Positions 1-8,905 of a DNA stretch of 64,000 bases are shown piece after piece. The translations under genes and the position numbers were made by a program. The stretch comes from Viridibacterium curvum (GTDB lineage Bacteria; Pseudomonadota; Gammaproteobacteria; Burkholderiales; Rhodocyclaceae): NCBI RefSeq assembly GCF_039544165.1, contig NZ_BAABLD010000017.1:62001-126000 (forward strand), written 5' to 3'. Every line of letters begins with the position of its first letter. The first letter of the stretch is position 1. The notes under the pieces are model-generated. The model was not told the DNA's origin. It did no database searches and worked only from the letters and a program-made list of their open reading frames with translations.

Positions 1-1573
1 TGAGGATGCCGAGGAAGCGCTCCAGCGAACCAAGGATCGCGCGGTGCAGCATGACCGGGCGATGGCGGCTGTTGTCTTCGGCTACATATTCGGCGTCGAG
101 ACGCTCCGGCAAAACGAAATCGAGCTGGATCGTGCCGCACTGCCAGGAACGGCCCAGAGCGTCCTTGATGTGATATTCGACTTTCGGCCCATAGAACGCG
201 CCCTCGCCGGGCAATTCTTCCCACTCCTTGCCAGAAGCACGAAGCGCCGCGCGCAAGCCGTCTTCGGCGCGATTCCAGGTGTCGTCCGAGCCGGCGCGCT
301 TTTCGGGACGCAACGCGAGCTTGACGGCAACATCAGTGAAACCGAAGTCCTGATAGACGCTCATCAGCAGCTGGTCGAAGGCCTTGGCCTCTTCTTCGAT
401 CTGCGCTTCGGTGCAGAAAATGTGCGCATCGTCCTGCACGAAACCACGCACGCGCATCAGGCCATGCAAAGCACCAGAAGGCTCATTGCGGTGACATGAG
501 CCGAACTCGGCAAGGCGCAGCGGAAGGTCGCGGTAGGAACGCAGACCGTGATTGAAGATCTGCACATGGCCCGGGCAATTCATGGGCTTCACGGCGTAGT
601 CGCGCTTTTCCGACTCTGTCGTAAACATGTTGTCGCGGTAGTTGTCCCAGTGGCCTGACTTCTCCCAGAGCACACGGTCCATGACCATGGGCGTGCGCAC
701 CTCGTCGTAACCGGCTTCGATGAGGCGGCTGCGCATGTATTGCTCAACCTGCTGCCACAACGTCCAGCCCTTGGGGTGCCAGAACACCATACCCGGCGCT
801 TCGTCCTGCATGTGGAACAGGTCGAGTTGCTTGCCGAGGCGGCGATGATCACGCTTCTCGGCCTCTTCGAGCATATGCAGGTAAGCGTCGAGCTCTTCCT
901 TCTTTGCCCAGGCAGTGCCGTAGATGCGCTGCAACTGCGCATTCTTTGCGTCACCTCGCCAATAGGCGCCAGCCACCTTCATGAGCTTGAAATGTTTGAG
1001 CTTGCCGGTCGACGGCACGTGCGGGCCGCGGCAAAGGTCGATGAAGTCACCTTCGCGATAGAGGGAGATGGTCTCGCCTGAGGGAATCGCACCGATAAGC
1101 TCAGCCTTGTAGTGCTCGCCGAGGCCCTCGAAGAACCTGACCGCCTCGTCGCGATCCCATTCTTCGCGCGTCACACGGATATCTTTCTTCGCCAATTCGC
1201 CCATACGCTTCTCGATCGCTGCGAGATCTTCAGGTGTGAAGGGACGTGAGTAGGCGAAGTCGTAATAGAAACCGTTTTCGACGACGGGGCCGATGGTGAC
1301 CTGCGCTTCCGGGAACAACTCTTTCACCGCATAGGCCAGCAAGTGCGCCGTGGAGTGACGGATGATTTCGAGACCATCCGCATCCTTGTCCGTAATGATT
1401 GCAAGCGCCGCATCGCTGCTGATGACGTGGCTGGTATCGACCTCCTTGCCGTTCACCCGCCCGGCCAATGCGGCCTTGGCAAGGCCGGCGCCAATCGACG
1501 CGGCAACGTCGAACACGGAAACCGGGGCATCGAAGCTGCGAACTGAACCGTCAGGAAGCGTGATGTTGGGCAT
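1..1573 (-). CDS. thrS: threonyl-tRNA synthetase (3' end cut by window edge)
   Basis: Charges tRNA-Thr with threonine in the cytoplasm. Translating the minus strand from the ATG at 1573 gives MPNITLPDGS, an N-terminal TGS domain, then the editing domain with the HSTAHLLAYAV motif and YAVKPMNCPGH of the class II catalytic core. The reading frame stays open to position 1, so the end of the catalytic domain and the anticodon-binding domain lie outside the window. No clear Shine-Dalgarno sequence precedes the start. A strong terminator ends only about 45 bases upstream, so any promoter for thrS itself must sit in a very short space or the gene depends on read-through from tRNA-Val. The family assignment is secure. 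Confidence 0.97.
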   Translation of the reverse strand, partial: MPNITLPDGSVRSFDAPVSVFDVAASIGAGLAKAALAGRVNGKEVDTSHVISSDAALAIITDKDADGLEIIRHSTAHLLAYAVKELFPEAQVTIGPVVENGFYYDFAYSRPFTPEDLAAIEKRMGELAKKDIRVTREEWDRDEAVRFFEGLGEHYKAELIGAIPSGETISLYREGDFIDLCRGPHVPSTGKLKHFKLMKVAGAYWRGDAKNAQLQRIYGTAWAKKEELDAYLHMLEEAEKRDHRRLGKQLDLFHMQDEAPGMVFWHPKGWTLWQQVEQYMRSRLIEAGYDEVRTPMVMDRVLWEKSGHWDNYRDNMFTTESEKRDYAVKPMNCPGHVQIFNHGLRSYRDLPLRLAEFGSCHRNEPSGALHGLMRVRGFVQDDAHIFCTEAQIEEEAKAFDQLLMSVYQDFGFTDVAVKLALRPEKRAGSDDTWNRAEDGLRAALRASGKEWEELPGEGAFYGPKVEYHIKDALGRSWQCGTIQLDFVLPERLDAEYVAEDNSRHRPVMLHRAILGSLERFLGIL

Positions 1574-1617
1574 GGTGATAACCGGCAAGAAGCAATCGGG
1601 CAATTCGAAAGGGCAAA

Positions 1618-1646
1618 AAAAAAGTGCGGACAAGCCGCACTTTTTT
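1618..1646 (-). terminator. Rho-independent terminator after tRNA-Val
   Basis: On the minus strand a GTGCGG/CCGCAC stem with a 5-base loop is flanked by A-run and T-run sequence, giving an almost ideal intrinsic terminator. The A-rich and T-rich sides are symmetrical, so it could work in both directions. It lies between tRNA-Val and the start of thrS. Confidence 0.85.
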
Positions 1647-1747
1647 GTCTTCAGATGACGAAGTAAGAAAGCAAATGACGTCGGCTTGATTACAGCTGCT
1701 GCTGCGTGCAAGTTCGGAACGTCATTTCAGTACTCCGATCAATGTGT

Positions 1748-1824
1748 TGGTAGGCGCGATTGGACTCGAACCAACGACCCCCACCATGTCAAGGTGGTGC
1801 TCTAACCAGCTGAGCTACGCGCCT
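1748..1824 (-). tRNA. tRNA-Val (anticodon GAC)
   Basis: The minus strand folds into a full cloverleaf. The seven-base acceptor stem AGGCGCG pairs with CGCGCCT, followed by A73 and an encoded CCA. The anticodon stem CCACC/GGTGG encloses loop TTGACAT, giving anticodon GAC for valine. The T-loop TTCGAGT is standard. Length is 77 bases. Confidence 0.97.
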
Positions 1825-1836
1825 GAAGAGCTCGCC

Positions 1837-1864
1837 ATTATAGAGGCTTGCGGCGATCTGTCAA
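1837..1864 (-). promoter_or_regulatory. sigma-70 promoter of tRNA-Val
   Basis: Reading the minus strand, TTGACA (1864-1859) and TATAAT (1842-1837) both match consensus exactly, with a 16-base spacer. The tRNA begins 12 bases beyond the -10 box. The -35 box lies just downstream of the orn stop codon. Confidence 0.9.
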
Positions 1865-1874
1865 ACAAATGCTG

Positions 1875-2426
1875 TCAGTCCGGCATGCGAAGAAAGTGCG
1901 TACGGTAGTGGCGCAACTCTTCGATGGACTCCTGGATGTCGGCCAGCGCAGTGTGGGCGCCCCGTTTCTGCACGCCCTTGAAGACTTCCGGATTCCAGCG
2001 GCGCGCCAGTTCCTTGAGCGTGCTGACGTCCAGATTGCGATAGTGGAAGTACGCCTCCAGTTGCGGCATCCAGCGCGCCATGAAACGACGATCCTGGCAG
2101 ATGGTATTGCCGCACATGGGCGAAGTACGCCCCGGCACGTAATTCTTCATCCACTCCAGCAGCACTTGTTCCGTCGCCGCGTCATCCAGCGAACTGGCTT
2201 TTACTCTGTCGATCAGGCCGGAGCGGCCGTGGGTGTTCTTGTTCCACTCATCCATGGCATCGAGCACGGCATCAGGCTGATGCACAGCAATCACCGGGCT
2301 TTCAGCAATCGTATTCAGCTCAGCATCCGTGACGATCATCGCAACCTCGATGATGCGGTCGCGGTCGGGTTCAAGGCCGGTCATCTCCATGTCCAGCCAG
2401 ACGAGGTAGTTCTGGTCCTGTGCCAT
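1875..2426 (-). CDS. orn: oligoribonuclease
   Basis: A 3'-to-5' exonuclease of the DEDD family that degrades di- and oligoribonucleotides, including pGpG from c-di-GMP breakdown. The start chosen is the ATG at 2426 (MAQDQNYLVW). The ORF continues upstream, but that part is antisense to the neighbouring peptidase gene and is not Orn-like. The ExoI motif LDMEMTGLEP lies at residues 11-20. The predicted product is 183 residues, close to the usual length of about 181. It is divergent from the M48 peptidase gene. Given the c-di-GMP genes elsewhere in the window, its pGpG activity is probably relevant. Confidence 0.96.
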   Translation of the reverse strand: MAQDQNYLVWLDMEMTGLEPDRDRIIEVAMIVTDAELNTIAESPVIAVHQPDAVLDAMDEWNKNTHGRSGLIDRVKASSLDDAATEQVLLEWMKNYVPGRTSPMCGNTICQDRRFMARWMPQLEAYFHYRNLDVSTLKELARRWNPEVFKGVQKRGAHTALADIQESIEELRHYRTHFLRMPD

Positions 2427-2492
2427 AATCTTTCGCTGATTTTTCAAGATGAAAGTGCGGCATTGTCGCACGCAGCACAGCCCCGACGCGCC

Positions 2493-3737
2493 ATGACTCC
2501 ATCGCTTTTCAGTACCCTTTTCATCGTTGCGCTGGTCGTCAGCGTCGCCTTGCGCCTGTGGCTCAGCTTGCGCCAGGCTCGCCATGTGGCAGCTCACCGC
2601 GCTGCAGTTCCTGCCGCCTTCGCGGCGAGCATTACGCTCGACGATCATCAGAAGGCTGCCGACTACACACTGGCAAAGGGGCGCCTCGGTCGCATCGACC
2701 TTGCGGTGTCTTCGTTGTGGCTGCTGATCCTGACGCTTGGCGGCGGCCTGCAATCGCTCAGCAATCTGGCTACTAGCTTCGTGCCGGAAACCAGCCTGTG
2801 GCATGGCGTCGTGTTGTTCGGTCTGTTGTCGGTGGCAGGCTTCGTGATCGACCTGCCGCTGTCTCTCTACAGCACCTTCCGTCTCGAAGCGCAGTTCGGC
2901 TTCAACCGCATGACGCCGGGGCTTTTCGTCGTCGATACACTCAAACAGGTCGGGCTCACGGCAGCGATTGGCGCTCCGGTACTGTGGGTCGTGCTGTGGC
3001 TCATGCAGGGCATGGGAGCAAACTGGTGGCTGTGGGTCTGCGCCTTCTGGCTGGGCTTCAACCTGCTGGGAATGGTGATCTTTCCCGTCTTCATTGCCCC
3101 CTTGTTCAACAAATTCTCGCCACTTGAAAACGAGGCGGTGAAGGCTCGCGTCGAGGCACTGCTGGAACGCTGCGGCTTCCGCTCCAAGGGCCTCTTCGTC
3201 ATGGATGGCTCAAAGCGGTCGGCGCACGGCAATGCCTATTTCACGGGTTTTGGTGCGGGCAAGCGCATCGTGTTCTTCGACACCCTGCTCGCCACTCTGA
3301 CTCCCGAAGAAACGGAAGCTGTGCTCGCGCACGAGCTTGGTCACTTCAAGCACCGACATCTCTGGAAGCGCATTGCCGTAATGGGTTTGGCTGTGCTCGC
3401 ACTGCTATGGGCACTCGGCTTCCTGATGCAGCAGCCGTGGTTCTATCAAGGCCTGGGTGTGACCGCACAAAGCAATGCCAACGCGCTGATCCTGTTTTCG
3501 TTGATTCTGCCCATCGTGCTCTTCCCTCTCACGCCACTGACCAGCATGTGGTCGCGCAAACACGAGTTTGAAGCCGATGCTTATGCCCGCAAGCAGACCA
3601 ACGCAGCAGACCTGGTGACGGCACTGGTAAAGCTTTACAAGGAGAATGCGGCGACATTGACGCCGGACCCACTTCATTCGCTGTTCTACGACTCGCACCC
3701 ACCCGCGTCGATCCGCATCGGTCGCCTGCAAGCGTGA
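2493..3737 (+). CDS. M48-family (Ste24-like) membrane zinc metallopeptidase
   Basis: A 414-residue integral-membrane protease of the Ste24/CAAX type. HELGH at about residues 280-284 supplies the two zinc-binding histidines and the catalytic glutamate. The later HEFEADAYA segment supplies the third zinc ligand. Hydrophobic segments lie near residues 5-25, 70-90, 105-125, 155-175 and 180-205, and two more follow the HEXXH helix. The start is the ATG at 2493; the longer ORF upstream is antisense to orn and is rejected. Its last bases overlap the GTG of rsgA, suggesting translational coupling. The substrate cannot be inferred; in bacteria this family is linked to membrane-protein quality control. 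Confidence 0.92.
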   Translation: MTPSLFSTLFIVALVVSVALRLWLSLRQARHVAAHRAAVPAAFAASITLDDHQKAADYTLAKGRLGRIDLAVSSLWLLILTLGGGLQSLSNLATSFVPETSLWHGVVLFGLLSVAGFVIDLPLSLYSTFRLEAQFGFNRMTPGLFVVDTLKQVGLTAAIGAPVLWVVLWLMQGMGANWWLWVCAFWLGFNLLGMVIFPVFIAPLFNKFSPLENEAVKARVEALLERCGFRSKGLFVMDGSKRSAHGNAYFTGFGAGKRIVFFDTLLATLTPEETEAVLAHELGHFKHRHLWKRIAVMGLAVLALLWALGFLMQQPWFYQGLGVTAQSNANALILFSLILPIVLFPLTPLTSMWSRKHEFEADAYARKQTNAADLVTALVKLYKENAATLTPDPLHSLFYDSHPPASIRIGRLQA

Positions 3738-4609
3738 ACGGCCAGATCGTCGCAGCCTTCGGGCGCCAGTACGAGGTCTTGCGGGACGATGGCCAGCTTG
3801 CACTGTGCTTTCCGCGCGCCAAGAAAAGCCAGTTCACCTGCGGTGATCGCGTTGCCCTGTCCGAGAACGGCGACGCCATCGACGAGCTGCTGCCGCGCAA
3901 CAACCTGCTCTACCGCGCCGATGCTTTCAAGGAAAAGCTGCTCGCGGCGAACCTCACACAGATCATCATCGTCGTGGCGACCGAGCCGGGCTTCAGCGAC
4001 GAACTGGTCTCACGCTGCATCAGCGCCGCAGAGTCGCAGGACATCGACGTACTGATCGTGCTCAACAAGTGTGACCTTGGCGACAAGCTGGCGGAAGCGC
4101 GCGAGCGGCTGGAGCAATTCACGCGCATCCCCTATCCCGTTCTGGAGCTATCCGCACTGAGCGATGCGCAGATCCTTCGTGAGCGACTCGTGGGCCAGAC
4201 CAGCCTGCTCGTCGGGCAATCCGGCATGGGCAAATCCACACTCACCAATGCCTTGATCCCCGAGGCGCAGGCCGCCACCCGCGAGATTTCCGAAGTACTG
4301 GATTCCGGCAAGCACACGACGACACATGCGCGCCTCTACCCCTTGCCTGAAGGGGGCGTGCTGATCGACAGCCCCGGCGTGCAAGTCTTCGGCCTCGCCC
4401 AACTCGGTACGGGCGAAGTGGAAGCCAGCTTCCGCGAAATCCGCGAGATCCTCGGTACCTGCCGCTTCCGCGATTGCCGTCATGAGAACGAGCCAGACTG
4501 TGCCGTACGCCTGGCCGTTACCGAAGGCCGCATGCATCCACGCCGCCATCTCGCCCTATGCGCCTTGCTCGCTGAAAAACGCGCCGCCCGCACCGCCCGG
4601 CACAGGTAA
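3734..4609 (+). CDS. rsgA: small ribosomal subunit biogenesis GTPase RsgA
   Basis: A circularly permuted GTPase that checks late maturation of the 30S subunit. It has an N-terminal OB fold, then NKCD (G4, residues 111-114), GQSGMGKST (G1, 161-169) and DSPG (G3, 212-215). G4 preceding G1 is the hallmark of the family. A C-terminal zinc site uses C243, C248, H250 and C256. At 291 residues it is of normal length. The start is GTG at 3734, overlapping the upstream TGA by four bases (GTGA). Its place after orn and the M48 gene is common in betaproteobacteria. Confidence 0.97.
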   Translation: MNGQIVAAFGRQYEVLRDDGQLALCFPRAKKSQFTCGDRVALSENGDAIDELLPRNNLLYRADAFKEKLLAANLTQIIIVVATEPGFSDELVSRCISAAESQDIDVLIVLNKCDLGDKLAEARERLEQFTRIPYPVLELSALSDAQILRERLVGQTSLLVGQSGMGKSTLTNALIPEAQAATREISEVLDSGKHTTTHARLYPLPEGGVLIDSPGVQVFGLAQLGTGEVEASFREIREILGTCRFRDCRHENEPDCAVRLAVTEGRMHPRRHLALCALLAEKRAARTARHR

Positions 4610-4702
4610 GCCGGCCGCCTCAAGCCCGCGCCCCCTTCACCGTTAACCCTTGCTGCGCACGTCTTGGCGTGCGGGTAACGGGTAACGGCAACAGGGGAAT
4701 CC

Positions 4703-5608
4703 ATGCAAGCAAGGCAGGTACGTCTGACGGGCATTGAAGCGGCAACATCCGCATCGCTCGCGCCGCTGCAAGCCATCGAACCACACCTGCTGCTGGTCTT
4801 CGCCCCGCCGTCTCTGCTCGCCCACTCCGACCTCAGCAGCCGCCTGCGCGTCGCGTTCCCGACAGCGGAACTGGTCGGCTGCAGCACGGGCGGAGAAATC
4901 AGTTCGGATGGCTGCCACGAGCAATCCCTGCTGCTCACCGCCCTCGCCTTCGAAAACCCGGGCATGCGCATCATCAGCACCCGCGTCGCAAACGCGGACG
5001 ATGCCCGGGAAGCCGGCGAACGGCTCGGCAACGCGCTGCGCCCCCTGGGCGTACGCAGTGTGCTGTGCTTCGTACCCCGTGGCATCCGCGGTGCCGAACT
5101 CGTACAGGCGCTGGCCCGTAGCCTGCCAGGCGCCAAGGTGGCGGGGGGCATGGCCGGGATCTACAGTGCGGACGAAAACGCCTGCACCTTGCACAACCTC
5201 GTGGTGGCCGCAGACCAGATTGTTGCCATCGGCTTCAGCAACAGCCGTCTCACAGCTCAGGTCGCCATTGGCCCTGCAGCAAAACTCGCCACTAAGGACG
5301 ATCAGGACGGCGCCTCAGCACCAGACCTGCGCGCCACGGCGCTGCTCGACGACGCGACGGACGTGCTGCAGGCGATTGCAGTGAACGGCAACGAGCCGGG
5401 ACTGGTCCTGCTGGTCAGCGACGTGCGGCGCAAAGCCACCCTCGTCTCGCAGCGCAAGGACGAAGTCGCTTCGATTACGGGCGCGCTCGGTGAGCGCCAT
5501 GTTTATGCCGGCTTTCACGGCACTGCGCAGATCAGCGCTGATCCCGCGACGGGCAAGGCCGCGCTGTACTGCTACGGCCTGAGCGTCTGCGTGTTGCGGG
5601 AAGCCTGA
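4703..5608 (+). CDS. FIST-domain sensory protein
   Basis: A 301-residue soluble protein. The N-terminal half (LLLVFAPPSLL, ELVGCSTGGEI, AGGMAGI) matches the FIST N domain, a predicted small-ligand sensor. The C-terminal part (LVLLVSDVRRK followed by YAGFHGTAQISAD) resembles the end of FIST_C. The linker between them is short, so the protein is smaller than many FIST proteins, which are commonly near 380 residues. An AGGGGA-type ribosome binding site precedes the ATG. There is no output domain attached, so it must act through a partner. It lies downstream of rsgA with a 93-base gap and is probably transcribed separately. The ligand is unknown. Confidence 0.8.
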   Translation: MQARQVRLTGIEAATSASLAPLQAIEPHLLLVFAPPSLLAHSDLSSRLRVAFPTAELVGCSTGGEISSDGCHEQSLLLTALAFENPGMRIISTRVANADDAREAGERLGNALRPLGVRSVLCFVPRGIRGAELVQALARSLPGAKVAGGMAGIYSADENACTLHNLVVAADQIVAIGFSNSRLTAQVAIGPAAKLATKDDQDGASAPDLRATALLDDATDVLQAIAVNGNEPGLVLLVSDVRRKATLVSQRKDEVASITGALGERHVYAGFHGTAQISADPATGKAALYCYGLSVCVLREA

Positions 5609-5624
5609 GCGAGATTTGCCCGGA

Positions 5625-6365
5625 TCAGACCCCTGTCAGCCAGTCTGGCTTGGGCAGCTCATCGAAAGCATGTCGCAGCGAATCGCCCCAACGCTGGCGC
5701 AGTGCGGCGAAATAGGGATTGCTGGCATCGATGCTCTGATGCAATGCGACCGTGTACTGGTCGGTATGCACACAGACAAGATCCAGCGGCAGACCGACTG
5801 ACAGGTTGGATTTGATTGTCGAGTCCATCGAGATCAGGGCGCACTTCACCGCATCATCCATCGCCGTCTTGCGTGTAATGGTGCGGTCGATGATGGGCTT
5901 GCCATACTTCGACTCACCAATCTGGAAATAGGTCGTCTCGGTCGTCGCTTCGATGAAATTGCCTGCGGCATACACCGTAAAGAGTCGCGGCGGCTCACCC
6001 TTGATCTGTCCGCCCAGAATGATCGAAGCATTGAACTCGATGCTGAATGCGGCCAGCCCTTCCGCGTCACGTTGATGCACGGCGCGCAAGGTATCGCCGA
6101 CATGGCGCGCAGCGGCAAACATGTCGGGCACGTTGTAAAGACTCTCGATATCGTCTCCCGCATTGAGGCGCGACTTGAGCATGGACACCATGGCCTGCGT
6201 CACCGCCAGGTTGCCCGAAGTCATGAGCACCAGAACACGCTCGCCGGACTGCTCGAAGACAAAGGTCTTGCGGAAGGTACTGATGTGATCGACCCCCGCG
6301 TTGGTGCGCGAGTCGGAGAGGAAAACCATGCCTGCGTCCAGCAGCATGCCAACACAATAGGTCAT
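5625..6365 (-). CDS. Anbu-type proteasome-like peptidase
   Basis: A 246-residue N-terminal-nucleophile hydrolase related to proteasome beta subunits (Anbu, ancestral beta-subunit). It starts MTYCVGM, so removal of Met would expose Thr2 as the nucleophile. FLSDSRTNAGVD follows, the conserved segment of the family that carries the Ser-Asp motif. Known Anbu proteins assemble into open helical rings and are encoded with alpha-E, circularly permuted ATP-grasp and transglutaminase proteins. The first two lie directly upstream here; the third is absent. It probably belongs to the same transcription unit, although 178 bases separate it from the alpha-E gene. The substrate is unknown. Confidence 0.9.
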   Translation of the reverse strand: MTYCVGMLLDAGMVFLSDSRTNAGVDHISTFRKTFVFEQSGERVLVLMTSGNLAVTQAMVSMLKSRLNAGDDIESLYNVPDMFAAARHVGDTLRAVHQRDAEGLAAFSIEFNASIILGGQIKGEPPRLFTVYAAGNFIEATTETTYFQIGESKYGKPIIDRTITRKTAMDDAVKCALISMDSTIKSNLSVGLPLDLVCVHTDQYTVALHQSIDASNPYFAALRQRWGDSLRHAFDELPKPDWLTGV

Positions 6366-6504
6366 GCAAACACCCGTAATCTCTGTTCAGGAAGTAGCCT
6401 GTACCTGCCTTCCGGCAGGGGCCAACAGCTTGAAGTGTAGCCCGCAGCCGCATCCGGCGCGAAGCGGAAAAGACACAAAAAAGCTTGAAAACCAATGCCA
6501 GAGC

Positions 6505-6526
6505 GGCCCCGATTGCGATCCGGGCC
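6505..6526 (-). terminator. possible hairpin downstream of the alpha-E gene
   Basis: A nine-base stem (GGCCCCGAT / ATCCGGGCC, one mismatch) with a 4-base loop lies just past the alpha-E stop. The T-rich stretch comes only about 20 bases later on the minus strand, so it may be a weak or partial terminator, or an mRNA-stability hairpin before the Anbu gene. Confidence 0.35.
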
Positions 6527-6543
6527 CCTCGGGCAACCGTTAC

Positions 6544-7485
6544 TCAGCTCACGGGCACCAGGAAGTCATTGGAGATGCGGTTGCCCAGATCCGCGACGCG
6601 CTCGATGAACTGCGTCAGCCAGTCGTGCAGGCCATACTGCAGGATGTCCTCGATGCGGCCGAAACGCAGCTCGGCGGCCAGCTCGCCGGCGCGACGCTCG
6701 GTTTCGGACGAGCGCTGGTTGGCCACCCCCTGCAACAGGCCGTACACCTCGTCCATGCAACCCGAAAGCGAACGCGGCATGCCTCGGTTGAGGATCAGCA
6801 AATCCGCAACACGAGTTGGCGTGATCGAATCGCGATACACCTTGCGGAAAATTTCGAAGGCCGACACCGAGCGCAGCAAGGCACTCCACTGGTAGTACTC
6901 GGCCGCTGCATCCTGCTTTTCGACCGAACTCAACTCATGGAACTTCACATCCAGCAGACGCGCCGTGCTGTCGGCACGCTCCAGGAAAGTGCCCAAACGG
7001 ATGAAGTGCAGCGCTTCATCGCGCAGCATGGTCCCAACCGTTACGCCACGTGACAGGTGCGAACGGAACTTCACCCATTCGAAGAACTCACCGGCGCCAT
7101 CGCCATCCAGCCCGGTTTCGTCAAAGCTGCGCATGGCGATCCAGGTGGAGTTGGTGGTCTCCCACAGCTCCGATGTCAGCGTGCCACGCACCGCATGCGC
7201 ATTTTCGCGCGCCGAGCGCAGACAGGAGTAGATGCTCGACGGGTTATTGCGCTCCAGCACCATGAAACGCATCACTTCCTGCGGCTGGTAAGCGCCGCCG
7301 GTGGCTTCGTACTGCCCCAGCAAGCCCATCGCATCAAGGGCTGCTCGCCACTGGCGTTCGATGCTTTGCGGGTCCTGCGGCAGCAGGCTCATGCGGTAAT
7401 TGACGTCGAGCATACGCGCGACATTCTCAGCGCGCTCCATGTAGCGCGACATCCAGAACAGGTGGTCAGCGGTTCTACTCAGCAA
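6544..7485 (-). CDS. alpha-E domain protein (DUF403)
   Basis: A 313-residue alpha-helical protein starting MLSRTADHLFWMSRYMERAENVARML when read in pieces, the diagnostic opening of the alpha-E (DUF403) family. These proteins are found next to a circularly permuted ATP-grasp protein, with which they are thought to form an amide-bond-forming or peptide-modifying system. The gene starts one base after the ATP-grasp gene ends, so the two are clearly co-transcribed. No catalytic motif is visible in it. Function is by association only. Confidence 0.9.
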   Translation of the reverse strand: MLSRTADHLFWMSRYMERAENVARMLDVNYRMSLLPQDPQSIERQWRAALDAMGLLGQYEATGGAYQPQEVMRFMVLERNNPSSIYSCLRSARENAHAVRGTLTSELWETTNSTWIAMRSFDETGLDGDGAGEFFEWVKFRSHLSRGVTVGTMLRDEALHFIRLGTFLERADSTARLLDVKFHELSSVEKQDAAAEYYQWSALLRSVSAFEIFRKVYRDSITPTRVADLLILNRGMPRSLSGCMDEVYGLLQGVANQRSSETERRAGELAAELRFGRIEDILQYGLHDWLTQFIERVADLGNRISNDFLVPVS

Positions 7486-7486
7486 T

Positions 7487-8905
7487 TCAGCTCTCCAGCA
7501 CCCAGGTATCTTTCGTACCCCCGCCCTGCGAGGAATTCACCACCAGCGAACCGGCCTTCAAGGCCACGCGCGTCAGGCCGCCCGGTACGAAGCGCACATC
7601 CTTGCCCGACAGCACGAAAGGCCGCAGATCGATGTGGCGCGGCGCGATACCACTCTCGACAAAGGTCGGGCAGGCCGACAACGACAGCGTGGGCTGGGCG
7701 ATGTACTTTTCGGGCGAAGCGAGGATGCGCTTGCGGAAGTCCTCGATCTGCTCCTTGGTTGAGGCCGGGCCGACCAGCATGCCGTAGCCACCGGCGCCAT
7801 GCACTTCCTTGACGACGAGATCGGCAAGATTGGCCAGCGTGTATTCGAGGTCCTCCTTCTTGCGCAACATGTAGGTCGGCACGTTGTTGAGCAAGGGCTT
7901 CTCGCCGAGATAGAAATCGATCATTTCCGGCACATAGGGATAGATCGACTTGTCGTCGGCGACCCCGGTACCAATCGCGTTGGCCAGCGTCACGCCGCCC
8001 TCACGGTAGGCATCCAGCAGGCCCGGCACGCCCAGCATTGAGTCGGGACGGAACGCCAGCGGGTCGAGGAAATCATCATCGATGCGGCGGTAGATCACAT
8101 CGACCTGCTTGGGGCCCTGGGTGGTGCGCATGAAAACACGACCTTCGCGGACGAAGAGGTCACGCCCCTCGACCAGTTCCACGCCCATCTGCTGCGCGAG
8201 GAAGGCATGCTCGAAGTACGCGCTGTTGAATGCGCCAGGCGTCAGCACAGCCACTGTCGGGCCAGAAACGCCCTTCTGCCCCAGCGCGCGCAACGTGTCG
8301 AGCAACAGATCCGGATAGTGCTCAACCGGTGCCACGCGATACTTGGCAAAGAGCTCGGGGAAGAGCCGCATCATCATCTTGCGGTCTTCGATCATGTAGG
8401 AGACGCCGGACGGCACGCGCAGGTTGTCCTCCAGCACGTAGTACTCGCCCGCCCCCGCACGCACCACGTCGATGCCCGCGATGGCCGCGTAAATGCCCCC
8501 CGGTACATCCACGCCCTGCATTTCGCGACGGTACTGTCCATTGGCCAGCACCTGCTCGGCGGGGATGCGCCCGGCCTTGAGGATTTCCTGGTCGTGGTAG
8601 ATATCGTGGATGAAGGCATTGAGAGCCTTCACGCGCTGGCGCAAGCCAGCAGCCATGTCCAGCCATTCCTTCGCGGGAATGATGCGCGGAATCACATCGA
8701 AGGGAATCAGGCGTTCAGTCCCCTCTGCTTCGCCATACACCGCGAAGGTGATGCCCACCCGATGGAACAGCGCATCGGCAGCTTCACGCTTGTCGGCGAG
8801 TCGCTGGGGCGGAGTGGACTGCAGCCACTCTTGGAACTTCGCGTAGTGCGGGCGGATATCACCCGCAGCGTCGTTCATCTCGTTGAAGAATTGCTTCACT
8901 GTCAT
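7487..8905 (-). CDS. circularly permuted ATP-grasp protein (type 2; DUF404/DUF407)
   Basis: A 472-residue protein of the circularly permuted ATP-grasp family, a group predicted to form amide bonds by carboxylate activation. Recognisable segments are YYVLEDNLRVPSGVSYM, VDVIYRRIDDDFLDP, the glycine-rich GAGGYGMLVGP nucleotide loop, and DLRPFVLSGKDVRFVPGG near the C-terminus. It is the first gene of the minus-strand set ATP-grasp, alpha-E, Anbu. The 280-base region upstream, shared with the divergent chemoreceptor gene, must hold both promoters; I see no strong consensus there. The substrate is unknown. Confidence 0.9.
   Translation of the reverse strand: MTVKQFFNEMNDAAGDIRPHYAKFQEWLQSTPPQRLADKREAADALFHRVGITFAVYGEAEGTERLIPFDVIPRIIPAKEWLDMAAGLRQRVKALNAFIHDIYHDQEILKAGRIPAEQVLANGQYRREMQGVDVPGGIYAAIAGIDVVRAGAGEYYVLEDNLRVPSGVSYMIEDRKMMMRLFPELFAKYRVAPVEHYPDLLLDTLRALGQKGVSGPTVAVLTPGAFNSAYFEHAFLAQQMGVELVEGRDLFVREGRVFMRTTQGPKQVDVIYRRIDDDFLDPLAFRPDSMLGVPGLLDAYREGGVTLANAIGTGVADDKSIYPYVPEMIDFYLGEKPLLNNVPTYMLRKKEDLEYTLANLADLVVKEVHGAGGYGMLVGPASTKEQIEDFRKRILASPEKYIAQPTLSLSACPTFVESGIAPRHIDLRPFVLSGKDVRFVPGGLTRVALKAGSLVVNSSQGGGTKDTWVLES

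Noticed and set aside
1848..2492. N-terminal extension of the M48 peptidase ORF
   Set aside because: It is antisense to orn and lacks similarity to the family; the start at 2493 gives the normal first membrane segment.
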